Origin: Rhizobium sp. WYCCWR10014
GTDB lineage: Bacteria > Pseudomonadota > Alphaproteobacteria > Rhizobiales > Rhizobiaceae
Length of the DNA: 64,000 nt
NCBI RefSeq assembly: GCF_001657485.1
Contig: NZ_LXFU01000031.1
Span: 152,866-216,865, forward strand
Reading direction: 5' to 3'
Part shown: positions 27,154 through 35,302 of the stretch, one piece after another
How the letters are laid out: the number at the start of each line of letters is the position of its first letter
Numbering within the stretch: the first letter of the stretch is position 1
Notes under the pieces: generated by a model
Told to the model about the DNA's origin: nothing
The model's database searches: none
The model's input: only the letters and a program-made list of their open reading frames with translations
Made by a program: the position numbers and the translations under genes

Positions 27154-28026
27154 TCAGGCTCCCATCGCCGCGCGGCTGGTTTCCAGAAGCGCGGCGACGA
27201 GATTTGTCCTCGGCGAGGATCGCGTCACCACGATGCCGACCGTGCGAACGGCGGACGAGCGGGGCAGGGGCAGCTTGAGGATATCAAGGCCAGCCGGCCA
27301 GGGCGGCGCCCAATCGGGCACGATCGAGATTCCGAGACCGCGGTCTACCATCACCGCGATTGCCTCCAGCGCGTCGAGCTCGTAACGCTCGACTGGATGG
27401 ATGCCGATCTCGCGCAGATATTCGTCGGCGATGTGACCACCCCACTGGTTGCGGTCGTAGCGGATGAAGGGCAGGGTCTTCAACAGTTCGAGCGGATCCG
27501 CTCCCTCACAGTCCCGCGGAGCGATCAGCACCAGGGGTTCCTGGCGCAGCTTGTTGAAGGTCAACGTCTTCTGCATCGGAAATCGAGGTTCGATGATGAA
27601 GGCCGCATCCAGCGCGCCGTTCAAAACCTCGGCATAGAGGTCCATCGAAGCGCCCGGCTTGAGGAAGATCTCGATCAGCGGATAGTCTTGGGCGAGACGG
27701 TGGAGAATGTCGGGCACGAGACCGGTCAGCGCCGTATTGATCGCCCCGATCCGCATCTCGCCCGAAATCGTCGCGGTGCCGGCCATCGCCTTCAAGTCGC
27801 GTGTATCGCGCACCAGATCCCTGCAGCGGTCGAGAATGGCAAAACCCGCCTCCGTCGGCCGCATGACGCGGCCGGAACGCACCAGCAGCCGCACGCCGAG
27901 CTCGGCCTCCAATGCGCGGATGCGCTGGGCAACGGCCGCAGGCGTAAGATTCAGCCGCTGGGCCGCCTCCGCCAGCGAGTGCCGCTCGGCAACGACAATG
28001 AAGGTTTCGAGAAAACGCGTATCCAT
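27154..28026 (-). CDS. LysR-family transcriptional regulator
   Basis: The 290-residue protein has the LysR winged helix at its N-terminus (FIVVAERHSLAEAAQRLNLTPAAVAQRIRALEAELGVRLLVR, about residues 9-50) and a periplasmic-binding-like effector domain after residue 90. It diverges from an SDR gene 96 bases away. A dyad lies just upstream of its own start, so self-control plus control of the SDR and RraA-like genes is the likely arrangement. The co-inducer is unknown. Confidence 0.9.
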   Translation of the reverse strand: MDTRFLETFIVVAERHSLAEAAQRLNLTPAAVAQRIRALEAELGVRLLVRSGRVMRPTEAGFAILDRCRDLVRDTRDLKAMAGTATISGEMRIGAINTALTGLVPDILHRLAQDYPLIEIFLKPGASMDLYAEVLNGALDAAFIIEPRFPMQKTLTFNKLRQEPLVLIAPRDCEGADPLELLKTLPFIRYDRNQWGGHIADEYLREIGIHPVERYELDALEAIAVMVDRGLGISIVPDWAPPWPAGLDILKLPLPRSSAVRTVGIVVTRSSPRTNLVAALLETSRAAMGA

Positions 28027-28027
28027 C

Positions 28028-28042
28028 GATAGTTTTTCTATC
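28028..28042. promoter_or_regulatory. Candidate LysR-type operator dyad
   Basis: GATAG at 28028-28032 and CTATC at 28038-28042 flank five T residues, giving a 15-bp dyad of the T-N11-A style bound by LysR regulators. It abuts the start codon of the LysR gene and lies in the divergent control region with the SDR gene. Confidence 0.5.
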
Positions 28043-28121
28043 TCTTGAACGAAGCAGAAGCCATATTTTATTTATAGTCCGTTGCTCCGAAAGATGGCCG
28101 ATCATTGAGGAGACGGATGGA

Positions 28122-28907
28122 ATGGATTTCGGCCTGAAGGACAAGACGGCCCTGGTGCTCGGCGCCGGCGGCGGATTGGGCAGCGCGATTGCCGTCAAGC
28201 TTGCGCGCGAAGGCGCCAGAATTGCCGCGGCGGATATCGATCTCGCCGCCGCTGAGAAGACCACGGCTGCGATCGAATCCGAAGGCGGCAAGGCACTGGC
28301 TCTGCAATGGGACCTTTCCGATCTCGGTTCGATCGATGCGCATGTCGCTGCAATCGAACAGCAGTTCGGACCGGTCGATATCCTCGTCAACAATACCGGC
28401 GGCCCACCGCCGACCACCGTCTCCGGCCAGGATCCGACGCTCTGGAACCAGTATTTCCAGAGCATGGTGCTCTCCGTCATCGCTATTACCGATCGCGTGC
28501 TGCCTCAGATGCGGGCGCGCAAATGGGGGCGCATCGTCACCTCGACCTCGTCGGGCGTGGTCGCGCCGATCCCCAATCTCGGAATCTCGAATGCGCTGCG
28601 CCTGTCATTGGTCGGCTGGTCGAAAACGCTGGCGCGTGAGGTCGGGCGCGACGGCATCACCGTCAACATCGTCCTGCCGGGCCGGATCGCCACCGGCCGC
28701 ATCACCTTCCTCGACGAGCAGAAGGCCAAACGCGAAAACCGCTCCGTCGATGACGTCGTCGCAGAAAGCACCGGCAGCATTCCGCTTGGCCGCTATGGCC
28801 GGCCGGAAGAATATGGCAATGTCGTCACCTTCCTTGCGAGCGAGCCTGCCTCCTACCTCACCGGATCGGTGATCCGCGTCGATGGTGGCATGATCCAGAG
28901 CATCTGA
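28122..28907 (+). CDS. Short-chain dehydrogenase/reductase (SDR)
   Basis: A 261-residue classical SDR. The cofactor motif is GAGGGLGSAIA near residue 15; an NNTGGPPP segment takes the place of the usual NNAG motif. The SDR catalytic tyrosine-lysine pattern YxxxK is not evident at the normal place: the segment after the catalytic serine region (STSSGVVAPIPNLGISNALRLSLVGWSK) has Asn-Ala-Leu-Arg where Tyr-xxx-Lys is expected. The 'GGMIQSI' end and the variant resemble the 3-oxoacyl-ACP-reductase-like SDRs with altered active sites. It precedes an RraA-family gene by 27 bases and diverges from LysR. Confidence 0.83.
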   Translation: MDFGLKDKTALVLGAGGGLGSAIAVKLAREGARIAAADIDLAAAEKTTAAIESEGGKALALQWDLSDLGSIDAHVAAIEQQFGPVDILVNNTGGPPPTTVSGQDPTLWNQYFQSMVLSVIAITDRVLPQMRARKWGRIVTSTSSGVVAPIPNLGISNALRLSLVGWSKTLAREVGRDGITVNIVLPGRIATGRITFLDEQKAKRENRSVDDVVAESTGSIPLGRYGRPEEYGNVVTFLASEPASYLTGSVIRVDGGMIQSI

Positions 28908-28934
28908 CAGAAACCGAATTGGAACCGATACCCG

Positions 28935-29633
28935 ATGGCCCTCAGCGCTGAAGCGATAGAAACCCTCAAGACCGTCTCGACGGCGACCCTAACGACCGTT
29001 CTTCTGAAGAAGGGCCTGCGGAACGTCTGGATCCGCGGCGCCGTTCCCCTGAAGCCCGGCCAGCCGCGCATCGTCGGCCCGGCCTTCACCCTGCGCTTCG
29101 TGCCGGCTCGCGAAGATCTGGCGACGCCGGCATCCTGGGCTTCGCCGATCTCGACCCGCGCCGCGATCGAGGCGATGCCGGAGGGCTGTGTCGCCGTCGT
29201 CGATGCGATGGGCGTCACCGATGCCGGCATCTTCGGCGATATTCTCTGCGCCCGCATGCAGAAGAGAGGCGTTGCCGCACTCATCACCGACGGCGTCGTG
29301 CGCGACCTTGCCGGCGTGCTCGATGCCAACCTGCCGGTCTGGTGCAGCGGCGTCGCAGCACCCCCTTCGGTCGCCGGCCTCACCTTCGTCGCCTGGCAGC
29401 AACCGATCGGCTGCGGCGGCGTGGCTGTTTTCCCCGATGACATCATCGTCGTCGACCAGGACGGCGCGGTGCTGATTCCAGCGGATCTGCTCGAGGCGGT
29501 GCTGGCGGAAGCCCCGGAACAGGAGCGCATGGAAGCCTGGATCATGACCAGGATCGATGAAGGCGTATCGCTGCCCGGCCTGTACCCGATGAACGCGGAA
29601 ACCAAGGCGCTTTATGAGGCTTCGAAGAAGTAG
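28935..29633 (+). CDS. RraA-family protein (HMG aldolase / oxaloacetate decarboxylase-like)
   Basis: The 232-residue protein fits the RraA-like fold. The conserved loop is seen as RGVAALITDGVVRDLAGV near residue 113, where Arg and Asp of DGxxRD bind substrate carboxylate and Mg2+. In catabolic settings members are 4-hydroxy-4-methyl-2-oxoglutarate (HMG) aldolases or oxaloacetate decarboxylases rather than RNase E regulators. The neighbouring SDR and LysR genes favour a catabolic role. Its N-terminus (ALSAEAIETLKTVSTATLTTVLLKKG) is typical of the family. Confidence 0.85.
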   Translation: MALSAEAIETLKTVSTATLTTVLLKKGLRNVWIRGAVPLKPGQPRIVGPAFTLRFVPAREDLATPASWASPISTRAAIEAMPEGCVAVVDAMGVTDAGIFGDILCARMQKRGVAALITDGVVRDLAGVLDANLPVWCSGVAAPPSVAGLTFVAWQQPIGCGGVAVFPDDIIVVDQDGAVLIPADLLEAVLAEAPEQERMEAWIMTRIDEGVSLPGLYPMNAETKALYEASKK

Positions 29634-29682
29634 GCTCCGGGCTAAGACGGATTGAAGGGGTGCGCCTTCGCTCAGCCCGTAA

Positions 29683-29706
29683 CCCAAAATGTGAATTACT
29701 TTTGGG
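29683..29706. other. Inverted repeat downstream of the RraA-family gene
   Basis: CCCAAAA at 29683-29689 pairs with TTTTGGG at 29700-29706 over a 10-base loop. A weaker GGGCT/AGCCC pairing lies just before it. It may end transcription of the SDR-RraA unit. It also marks the point where base composition becomes more AT-rich. Confidence 0.35.
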
Positions 29707-29811
29707 ATTGCTGGGCGCGGTGCATAACGGCGATTTTGCAACGAATACCAGTAGCCAAAAATTGTCTCTGAATGGGTTGATCTGCTACCTTTTGTAGAAG
29801 GAGCATCGGTC

Positions 29812-30333
29812 ATGACGCGCACTGCTATTGTTGGAAATGCTGGAGGGGGAAAGTCGACACTTGCGCGTGAGATCGCGAGCGCATTTGGGACACCTCATAC
29901 CGAGATTGACAAGTTGCTCTGGCAGGAGGGCTGGGTAGAAAATCCGCCCGAAGTCTACGAGCGTCAACATGCCACTGTAATTGCTGAAAACAGGTGGGTG
30001 ATCGACGGTCTAGGGAGGCTCGACCTAATCCCCCAACGGCTAGGCCGCGCGACCGAAATTATCCTGATCGACATGCCGCTATGGATGCATTTTTGGTTGG
30101 CGGCCGAACGACAAATTTCATGGGTGAGAGGTGCCCTTGAACACACACCGGGTGGACTATCAGCAATGCCGCCTACGGAAGCTCTGTTCCAAGCTATCTG
30201 GGAGGTTGAGCAATCGTGGATGCCTAAAATTCGCGCCTTATGCAGCGAGGCGGAAGAGCGGGGAAAGTCGGTAACACGGTTGGCAAGCGTTGAAGAGATC
30301 AACGCCTTCGCGGCAAAAATACGCGGTGAATAA
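29812..30333 (+). CDS. P-loop kinase-like protein (adenylate-kinase / FlaR-like)
   Basis: A 173-residue protein with Walker A GNAGGGKST at residues 8-16, followed by HTEIDKLLWQEGW, the substrate-site pattern of the small DNA-topology-modulation FlaR-like and adenylate-kinase-like P-loop proteins. The segment IILIDMPLW near residue 83 is the second strand with a conserved Asp. The real phosphate acceptor is unknown. The gene is visibly less GC-rich at third positions than its neighbours and stands alone, suggesting acquisition by transfer. The nearest ribosome site is AGAAGGAGCATCGGTC just before the ATG. Confidence 0.75.
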   Translation: MTRTAIVGNAGGGKSTLAREIASAFGTPHTEIDKLLWQEGWVENPPEVYERQHATVIAENRWVIDGLGRLDLIPQRLGRATEIILIDMPLWMHFWLAAERQISWVRGALEHTPGGLSAMPPTEALFQAIWEVEQSWMPKIRALCSEAEERGKSVTRLASVEEINAFAAKIRGE

Positions 30334-30643
30334 TTCAAGAATTCTGCGCCACGTCACCACCGCGCACTCTCAATAGCTTGCGCGGTCCAAGTGGCAGTGC
30401 CGTTCTCTAGATGTGATGCATTTGGCCGACGTGGCATTAGACTGAGGTCCGGTTTTGCTGCCCGCGCGTCGCAGAGCTGCTCGTCTGCTTTCCACCCCAT
30501 CTGTGTCGCTACCCGTGTGTTGCAAAAATCCCGACTTTTGCCGCGTTCGGAAGTCAGGATCTCCGCGACAAGGCAGGAAATTCGTCCTTGCCGTGCACGG
30601 GAGGTCAGCGGGTAAACCCACCCCGCTGACCAACGCCCATTCG
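30334..30643. other. Intergenic region without a gene
   Basis: No credible coding sequence is seen in these 310 bases between two genes that converge. The right end holds the hairpin described separately. Composition is mixed and short open frames here lack ribosome sites. Confidence 0.45.
30603..30631. terminator. Hairpin between convergent genes, possible terminator
   Basis: GGTCAGCGGG at 30603-30612 pairs perfectly with CCCGCTGACC at 30622-30631 over a 9-base loop, 12 bases past the stop of the minus-strand hydrolase-like gene. There is no T-run on either side, so termination would be weak or rely on other factors. Confidence 0.45.
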
Positions 30644-31636
30644 TCAGAATAGGTTGCGACCGTCACTCCTCGGATCACCATTTATCTGGTGAGGCGTGTA
30701 AAGGTCGGCGCGAGCGTTTCGCCGCCAAGGTCTTGCAGGAGACTCTGGATCGTTTCTGATGGTCGTAACTGCGATCGCAGCTTCCCCACTTGTGGGGCAT
30801 CGTACCGTCCATTGCCCGTCAGGCGCAGCTATTCCGGAAGGGACCGTGAAGCTCTGCGGCGCATGGGCCGAGAAACTGATCCAGTAGGAATTACTAGCAG
30901 CGTGTCCTAATGCCTCTGCAGCGAAAGCCAGTGAAGGCGTTGAAGGCGTCTCGCCTGTGGTGGAGAACAGTACGCAATCGACATCATGCCGTTCATATTC
31001 TGTGAAAATTTCCGGATAATGCAGTTCCATGCCCATCGAGCAGCCAAAACGGAGACCATCCACCTCAAAGGTCACCGGATTTTTTCCCGGCGAGTACATA
31101 AAAGAGATTTTCGTATTCGATAGCAGACGCTCGTCGTAGCGTGTCACCAGCTCTCCACGATCGGATATCACGTAGAGACTGTTATGCGGTCGATGTGGCG
31201 AAGTGAGCTGATGGACGGAACCAAATATCGTCCATAGCTTAAGTTCGCTCGCACATTTTCTGGTTGCCTCCAGTTCCTCCCGCAAAACACTCCATTCGTA
31301 GCGCGTCCAATCGGACGGGCCAATTTCCCGAGGTCCATTCTCAGACATGATGCGCTTGTTAGGCGAACAGGTCGCTCCCTCGGGGAAGTGTATGAGGCGA
31401 GCGCCTGTCTCATGGGCTTCCTCCATAAGTCGGCGCATTTCCGCTCCGCTGGCACGGAGCGCCGAAATATCACGAGGATCGTTGAACAACGATGTTTGGG
31501 CGACAGCGATCCGTATTGAACGGATCACGGGCTCATCCGGTAGTTGGCGGATATGTTGAAGAGCTGCGGTGTAAGATTCGCCGGTTTTGGCTGCGCGAGC
31601 ACGTACAAGGCGTTTGAGATTTCCGTTTTGCGTCAT
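30644..31636 (-). CDS. Nitrilase-superfamily-like protein with altered active site
   Basis: Start placed at the ATG at 31636 (330 residues); a longer frame to 31744 adds a stretch without family character. Residues 6-30 form a charged helix (LKRLVRARAAKTGESYTAALQHIR) of a type seen as an N-terminal leader in other bacterial proteins. The carbon-nitrogen hydrolase core follows: RIAVAQTSLF, then Glu86 in FPEGAT. The catalytic Lys motif is replaced (YDERLL, Glu169/Arg170). At the nucleophile site, counting back seven residues from Glu209 of HYPE gives Gly202 instead of Cys; a Cys sits three residues earlier at 199. Either the nucleophile has moved or the protein is catalytically dead. Composition is less GC-rich than the flanks. 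Confidence 0.7.
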   Translation of the reverse strand: MTQNGNLKRLVRARAAKTGESYTAALQHIRQLPDEPVIRSIRIAVAQTSLFNDPRDISALRASGAEMRRLMEEAHETGARLIHFPEGATCSPNKRIMSENGPREIGPSDWTRYEWSVLREELEATRKCASELKLWTIFGSVHQLTSPHRPHNSLYVISDRGELVTRYDERLLSNTKISFMYSPGKNPVTFEVDGLRFGCSMGMELHYPEIFTEYERHDVDCVLFSTTGETPSTPSLAFAAEALGHAASNSYWISFSAHAPQSFTVPSGIAAPDGQWTVRCPTSGEAAIAVTTIRNDPESPARPWRRNARADLYTPHQINGDPRSDGRNLF

Positions 31637-31996
31637 TGTCAGGCCTTTCACGTCTCGGACGCAGTTCCCCAGCAACCCGCCCGAAACGATCGGACCAAGA
31701 CAGCGGCCTGAGACGAAAGTCCCTTTGCCTCCGTTCAAGACCATGCCGGGGAAGGTCTGGGAGGTTAGGCGCAGGCCACGCCGAAATAAAATTGTCGAGT
31801 AGGTGCTGATTCGTCAAGCTGTTGCGACAATCCCGATCAAAGCGACGCTTTGCGACTGATCCTTGCGATGTCGCGAAACCCGATGCTATGCGACGGTCAG
31901 GTGAAGCGAATGCTTCACGGAGATATCGACTTCGCGGCCTTTTTGTTTTGGCGCAGATGAAAGCTGCTCCGGTAAGCCGGAAAACCCCGCCGCATC
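31637..31996. other. Intergenic region without a gene
   Basis: These 360 bases should hold the promoter of the minus-strand nitrilase-like gene and the end of the cytosine-deaminase-like operon. The only structure is a small perfect hairpin, GTGAAGC at 31901-31907 with GCTTCAC at 31912-31918 around GAAT, followed at some distance by a CTTTTTG run on the plus strand. I see no gene. Confidence 0.4.
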
Positions 31997-33286
31997 TCAA
32001 TAACGAGGCACGTAATCCAGGCCGCCGTCGATCCGTGCCGGGCGACCGTTCAGGAAAAGCTCGCCGATGCGCGGCGCCGAGCGGGCGATGACCTTGCCGC
32101 GGCGGATCACCGCCAGGCGGTTGGGTTTCAGCCGCAGTGCTTCCAGCGTGTCGCTGGCCTGGAGGATGAGGAGGTCGGCGTTGCATCCTTTTTCCAGGCC
32201 GTAACCTGCAAGGCCCATCGTCTTTGCCGAATTGACGGTCAGCGCGTCGAAGATCTTCTTCTTGTCGTCGATGCCGGCCATCTGCGCGACATGGATTGCC
32301 ATATGGCCGACCTCCAGCATGTCGCCCGATCCCATCGAATACCAGGGATCCATGACGCAATCGTGCCCGAAGGAGACATTGAGCCCGGCATCCATCAGCT
32401 CACGCACGCGGGTCATGCCGCGGCGTTTCGGATAGGTGTCATGCCGGCCCTGCAGCATGATGTTGATCAGCGGATTGGGGATGACGTTGATCTCGGCCTC
32501 CGCCATCAGCGGAATGAGCTTGGAAACATAATAATTGTCCATCGAATGCATCGAGGTCAGATGCGAGCCGGCGACGCGCCCCTGCAAACCGAAGCGGATG
32601 GTTTCCGCAGCCAGCGTCTCGATATGGCGCGAGAGCGGATCGTCGGTTTCGTCGCAATGTATATCGACCGGCAGGCCGCGATCGGCGGCGATCCGGCAGA
32701 GCGCCTCGACCGACGCCGTGCCTTCGCCCATCGTCCGTTCGAAGTGGGGAATGCCGCCGACGATATCGACGCCCATGTCGAGAGCGCGGTTGAGCGCGTC
32801 GATCGCGCCCGGCGAGCGGTAATAACCATCCTGCGGGAAGGCGACCAGCTGCAGATCGATATAGGGCGCGATCTTTTCGCGAACCTCGATCATTGCCTCA
32901 ACGGTCACCAGCCTCGGATCGCTGGTGTCGACATGGCTGCGGATGAAGAGCAGGCCCTGAGTGACCGCGAGATCGCAATAACGCAGCGCGCGATCGACCA
33001 GTTCCTCCTTCGTCACGATCGGGCGCAGCTCTCCCCAGAGCGCGATGCCCTCGAGCAGGGTACCGGACACGTTCATGCGCGGCAGGCCGAGCGACAGCGT
33101 GGCGTCCATATGGAAATGCGGATCGACGAAGGGCGGGCTGACCAGCCTACCGGTCGCGTCGATCTCTTCTCCTGCCTGCGCCTGGAGATTAGGCTCGACA
33201 GCGAGGATCTTGCCGCCCTGGATACCAATATCGATCCCCTTTCGGCCATCGGGGAGATTTGCATTTCTGACGATCAGATCGAACAT
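31997..33286 (-). CDS. Cytosine-deaminase-like amidohydrolase
   Basis: A 429-residue amidohydrolase-superfamily enzyme close to CodA. Metal ligands are visible as His57 and His59 in DPHFHMD, the His of VDIHCDETDD near residue 210 and the Asp of SFGHDCVMDPWYSMG near residue 309. Family members deaminate cytosine, isoguanine or creatinine, or remove amines from s-triazine derivatives. It is the last gene of an importer operon of the nucleoside type, 26 bases after a permease gene, so the likely role is deamination of an imported base. No signal peptide is present. Confidence 0.87.
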   Translation of the reverse strand: MFDLIVRNANLPDGRKGIDIGIQGGKILAVEPNLQAQAGEEIDATGRLVSPPFVDPHFHMDATLSLGLPRMNVSGTLLEGIALWGELRPIVTKEELVDRALRYCDLAVTQGLLFIRSHVDTSDPRLVTVEAMIEVREKIAPYIDLQLVAFPQDGYYRSPGAIDALNRALDMGVDIVGGIPHFERTMGEGTASVEALCRIAADRGLPVDIHCDETDDPLSRHIETLAAETIRFGLQGRVAGSHLTSMHSMDNYYVSKLIPLMAEAEINVIPNPLINIMLQGRHDTYPKRRGMTRVRELMDAGLNVSFGHDCVMDPWYSMGSGDMLEVGHMAIHVAQMAGIDDKKKIFDALTVNSAKTMGLAGYGLEKGCNADLLILQASDTLEALRLKPNRLAVIRRGKVIARSAPRIGELFLNGRPARIDGGLDYVPRY

Positions 33287-33311
33287 CGGAGCCTCATTGG
33301 ACAGAAGTGGT

Positions 33312-34256
33312 TCAGCGTTCGCCGCGCCGATAGGGCTGCATCAGCGCCTGCGGAACGCGGGCGCGGCGGGCCATGACGGCAAGGGCGGCAATGGAAAGGA
33401 TATAGGGCGTCATCAGAAAGAGCTGATAGGGAACGAGCCCGCTCAGCGCGGTTTGCAGCCGAAGCTGAAAGGCGTCAAAGAAGGCAAAGAGCAGGGCGCC
33501 GAAAAGCGCGCGGCCGGGCCGCCAGGAGGCGAAGACGACGAGCGCGATGCAGATCCAGCCGCGCCCCTGCACCATGGTCGGAAAGAAGCTGTTGAACGCC
33601 GACAATGTCAGGAAAGCGCCGCCCATACCCATCAGCGCGCTTCCAGCAATCACCGCGCCGTAGCGCACCTTCATCGGATTGACGCCCTGGGCTTCCGCCG
33701 CATGCGGGTTCTCGCCGGTCATGCGAATTGCAAGCCCCACCGGCGTGCGGAAGATGATGTAGGCCATCAGCAGGGCGATGGCGATCGCAAGATAGGTCGG
33801 CGCCGTCTGCGTGAAGAAAGCCGGCCCGATGAAAGGCAGCGTCGAAAGACCAGATATCGCGATCGGCTGGAACGGCACGATGGTGGGCGGAGTATTGGCA
33901 AGCGGCACGATCAGCCGGAAGACATAATAGCTGAAGCTCGAGGCAAACAGCGTGACGCCGAGACCGGAGACATGCTGGGAGAGGCCGAGCGTCACCGTCA
34001 GGCCCGCATGTAACAAGCCGAAGACGCCGCCGGCTAGCGCCGCAATCAGCAGGCCGGTCCAGAGATCGGCGCCGTGATAGACGGAAAGCCAGCCGATCAT
34101 TGCGCCGAAGGTCATGATGCCCTCGATGCCGAGATTGAGCACGCCGGCCCGTTCGCAGAGCAGTGCGCCGAGCGTGCCGAAAATCAGCGGCGTGGCGATC
34201 CGCAGGATTGCCGCCCAGAGCCCGGCGGAAGCAATGATGTCGAACAGTTGCATCAT
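33312..34256 (-). CDS. Nucleoside/nucleobase-type ABC transporter permease (second)
   Basis: A 314-residue permease of the branched-chain/BMP-associated type, with about nine hydrophobic segments. The family-typical opening is IIASAGLWAAILRIATPLIFGTLGALLCERAGVLNLGIEGIM. It overlaps the stop of the first permease by four bases. Related permeases (NupQ, BmpC-type) carry purine and pyrimidine nucleosides with a BMP lipoprotein or soluble receptor. Confidence 0.88.
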   Translation of the reverse strand: MMQLFDIIASAGLWAAILRIATPLIFGTLGALLCERAGVLNLGIEGIMTFGAMIGWLSVYHGADLWTGLLIAALAGGVFGLLHAGLTVTLGLSQHVSGLGVTLFASSFSYYVFRLIVPLANTPPTIVPFQPIAISGLSTLPFIGPAFFTQTAPTYLAIAIALLMAYIIFRTPVGLAIRMTGENPHAAEAQGVNPMKVRYGAVIAGSALMGMGGAFLTLSAFNSFFPTMVQGRGWICIALVVFASWRPGRALFGALLFAFFDAFQLRLQTALSGLVPYQLFLMTPYILSIAALAVMARRARVPQALMQPYRRGER

Positions 34257-35302
34257 CGCCGGATCCTGTATTGGGTGAAGAACAAGGCAATCAGCATCGT
34301 CAGCAGTGACAGCGCCACCGTGACGTCGGCGATATAGGTGGGGATGCCGAGACCACGGCTCATGCCATCCGCGCCCACGAACATGGTGGCGGTGAAGATG
34401 GCGGCGAAAACGACGCCGAGCGGATTGAGGTTGGCGAGCATGGCAACGACAATGCCGGCATAGCCGAAGCCGGGCGACAGATCGGTCGTCACATAACCCT
34501 TGACGCCCATGACCTCGATCGCCCCCGCCAACCCTGCAAGCCCGCCCGAAAGGCAGGCGACCTTCACCAGCGTTCTGCCGAGCGGGACGCCGGCGAAGAC
34601 CGCGCCGCCGGGATTGAGGCCCGCGGCGCGAGACTGCATGCCGAACACGGTGCGCGACTGGACGAAATGGACGATGATGGCCAGCGCTATCGCGATCGCA
34701 AAGCCGATATGCAGGCGCGAGCGGGCGATCAGCTTCGGCAGCATGGCGTGATCGCTAACGGATTGCGACTGCGGCCAGCCGAAGGCGAGCGGGTCCTTGA
34801 GAACGCCGTCGATCAGCATCGAGACGAAGAGCACGGCGATGAAATTCAGGAGCAGGCTGGTGACGACCTCATCGACCGAGAAGCGCAGCCGGAGCCAGAG
34901 CGGAATCAGGATCAGCACCATGCCGGCAATGGCGCCGACCAGCAGCAGCAGCGGAATGAGAATGGGGCCGGGAAGATTACCCAGCAGTCTCGAACTCGCC
35001 GCCGCAACGGCGATGGCGCCGAGATAAAACTGGCCTTCGGCGCCGATATTCCAGAGCCGCGCCCGGAAGGCGACGGCGGCGGCAAGCCCCGTCAGCATCA
35101 GCGGCGTTGCCCGCGTCAGCGTTTCGGTGGCCGAAAGCCGCGAGCCGAAGGCACCGATCAGGATGCGCCAATAGGCATCGAGAACCGGCGCGCCGGCGAT
35201 TGATATCAGGATACCCGCCAGCGCCAGCGCTGCGATGACCGCGATGACAGGCGTGACGATCAGCAGGTAAAGCGGGCGGTGTTCGCGGCGCTCAAATCGC
35301 AT
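34253..35302 (-). CDS. Nucleoside/nucleobase-type ABC transporter permease (first)
   Basis: The 349-residue permease carries the BMP-system hallmarks LTRATPLMLTGLAAAVAFRARLWNIGAEGQFYLGAIA near residue 65 and GLNPGGAVFAGVPLGRTLVKVACLSGGLAGLAG near residue 228. Its start lies inside the end of the ATPase gene (11-base overlap). It pairs with the second permease to form a heterodimeric channel. Confidence 0.88.
   Translation of the reverse strand: MRFERREHRPLYLLIVTPVIAVIAALALAGILISIAGAPVLDAYWRILIGAFGSRLSATETLTRATPLMLTGLAAAVAFRARLWNIGAEGQFYLGAIAVAAASSRLLGNLPGPILIPLLLLVGAIAGMVLILIPLWLRLRFSVDEVVTSLLLNFIAVLFVSMLIDGVLKDPLAFGWPQSQSVSDHAMLPKLIARSRLHIGFAIAIALAIIVHFVQSRTVFGMQSRAAGLNPGGAVFAGVPLGRTLVKVACLSGGLAGLAGAIEVMGVKGYVTTDLSPGFGYAGIVVAMLANLNPLGVVFAAIFTATMFVGADGMSRGLGIPTYIADVTVALSLLTMLIALFFTQYRIRR

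Noticed and set aside
31901..31918. Hairpin GTGAAGC-GAAT-GCTTCAC as a terminator
   Set aside because: It is upstream of the minus-strand nitrilase-like gene and on the wrong side of the codA-like stop to end either, and no T-run adjoins it.
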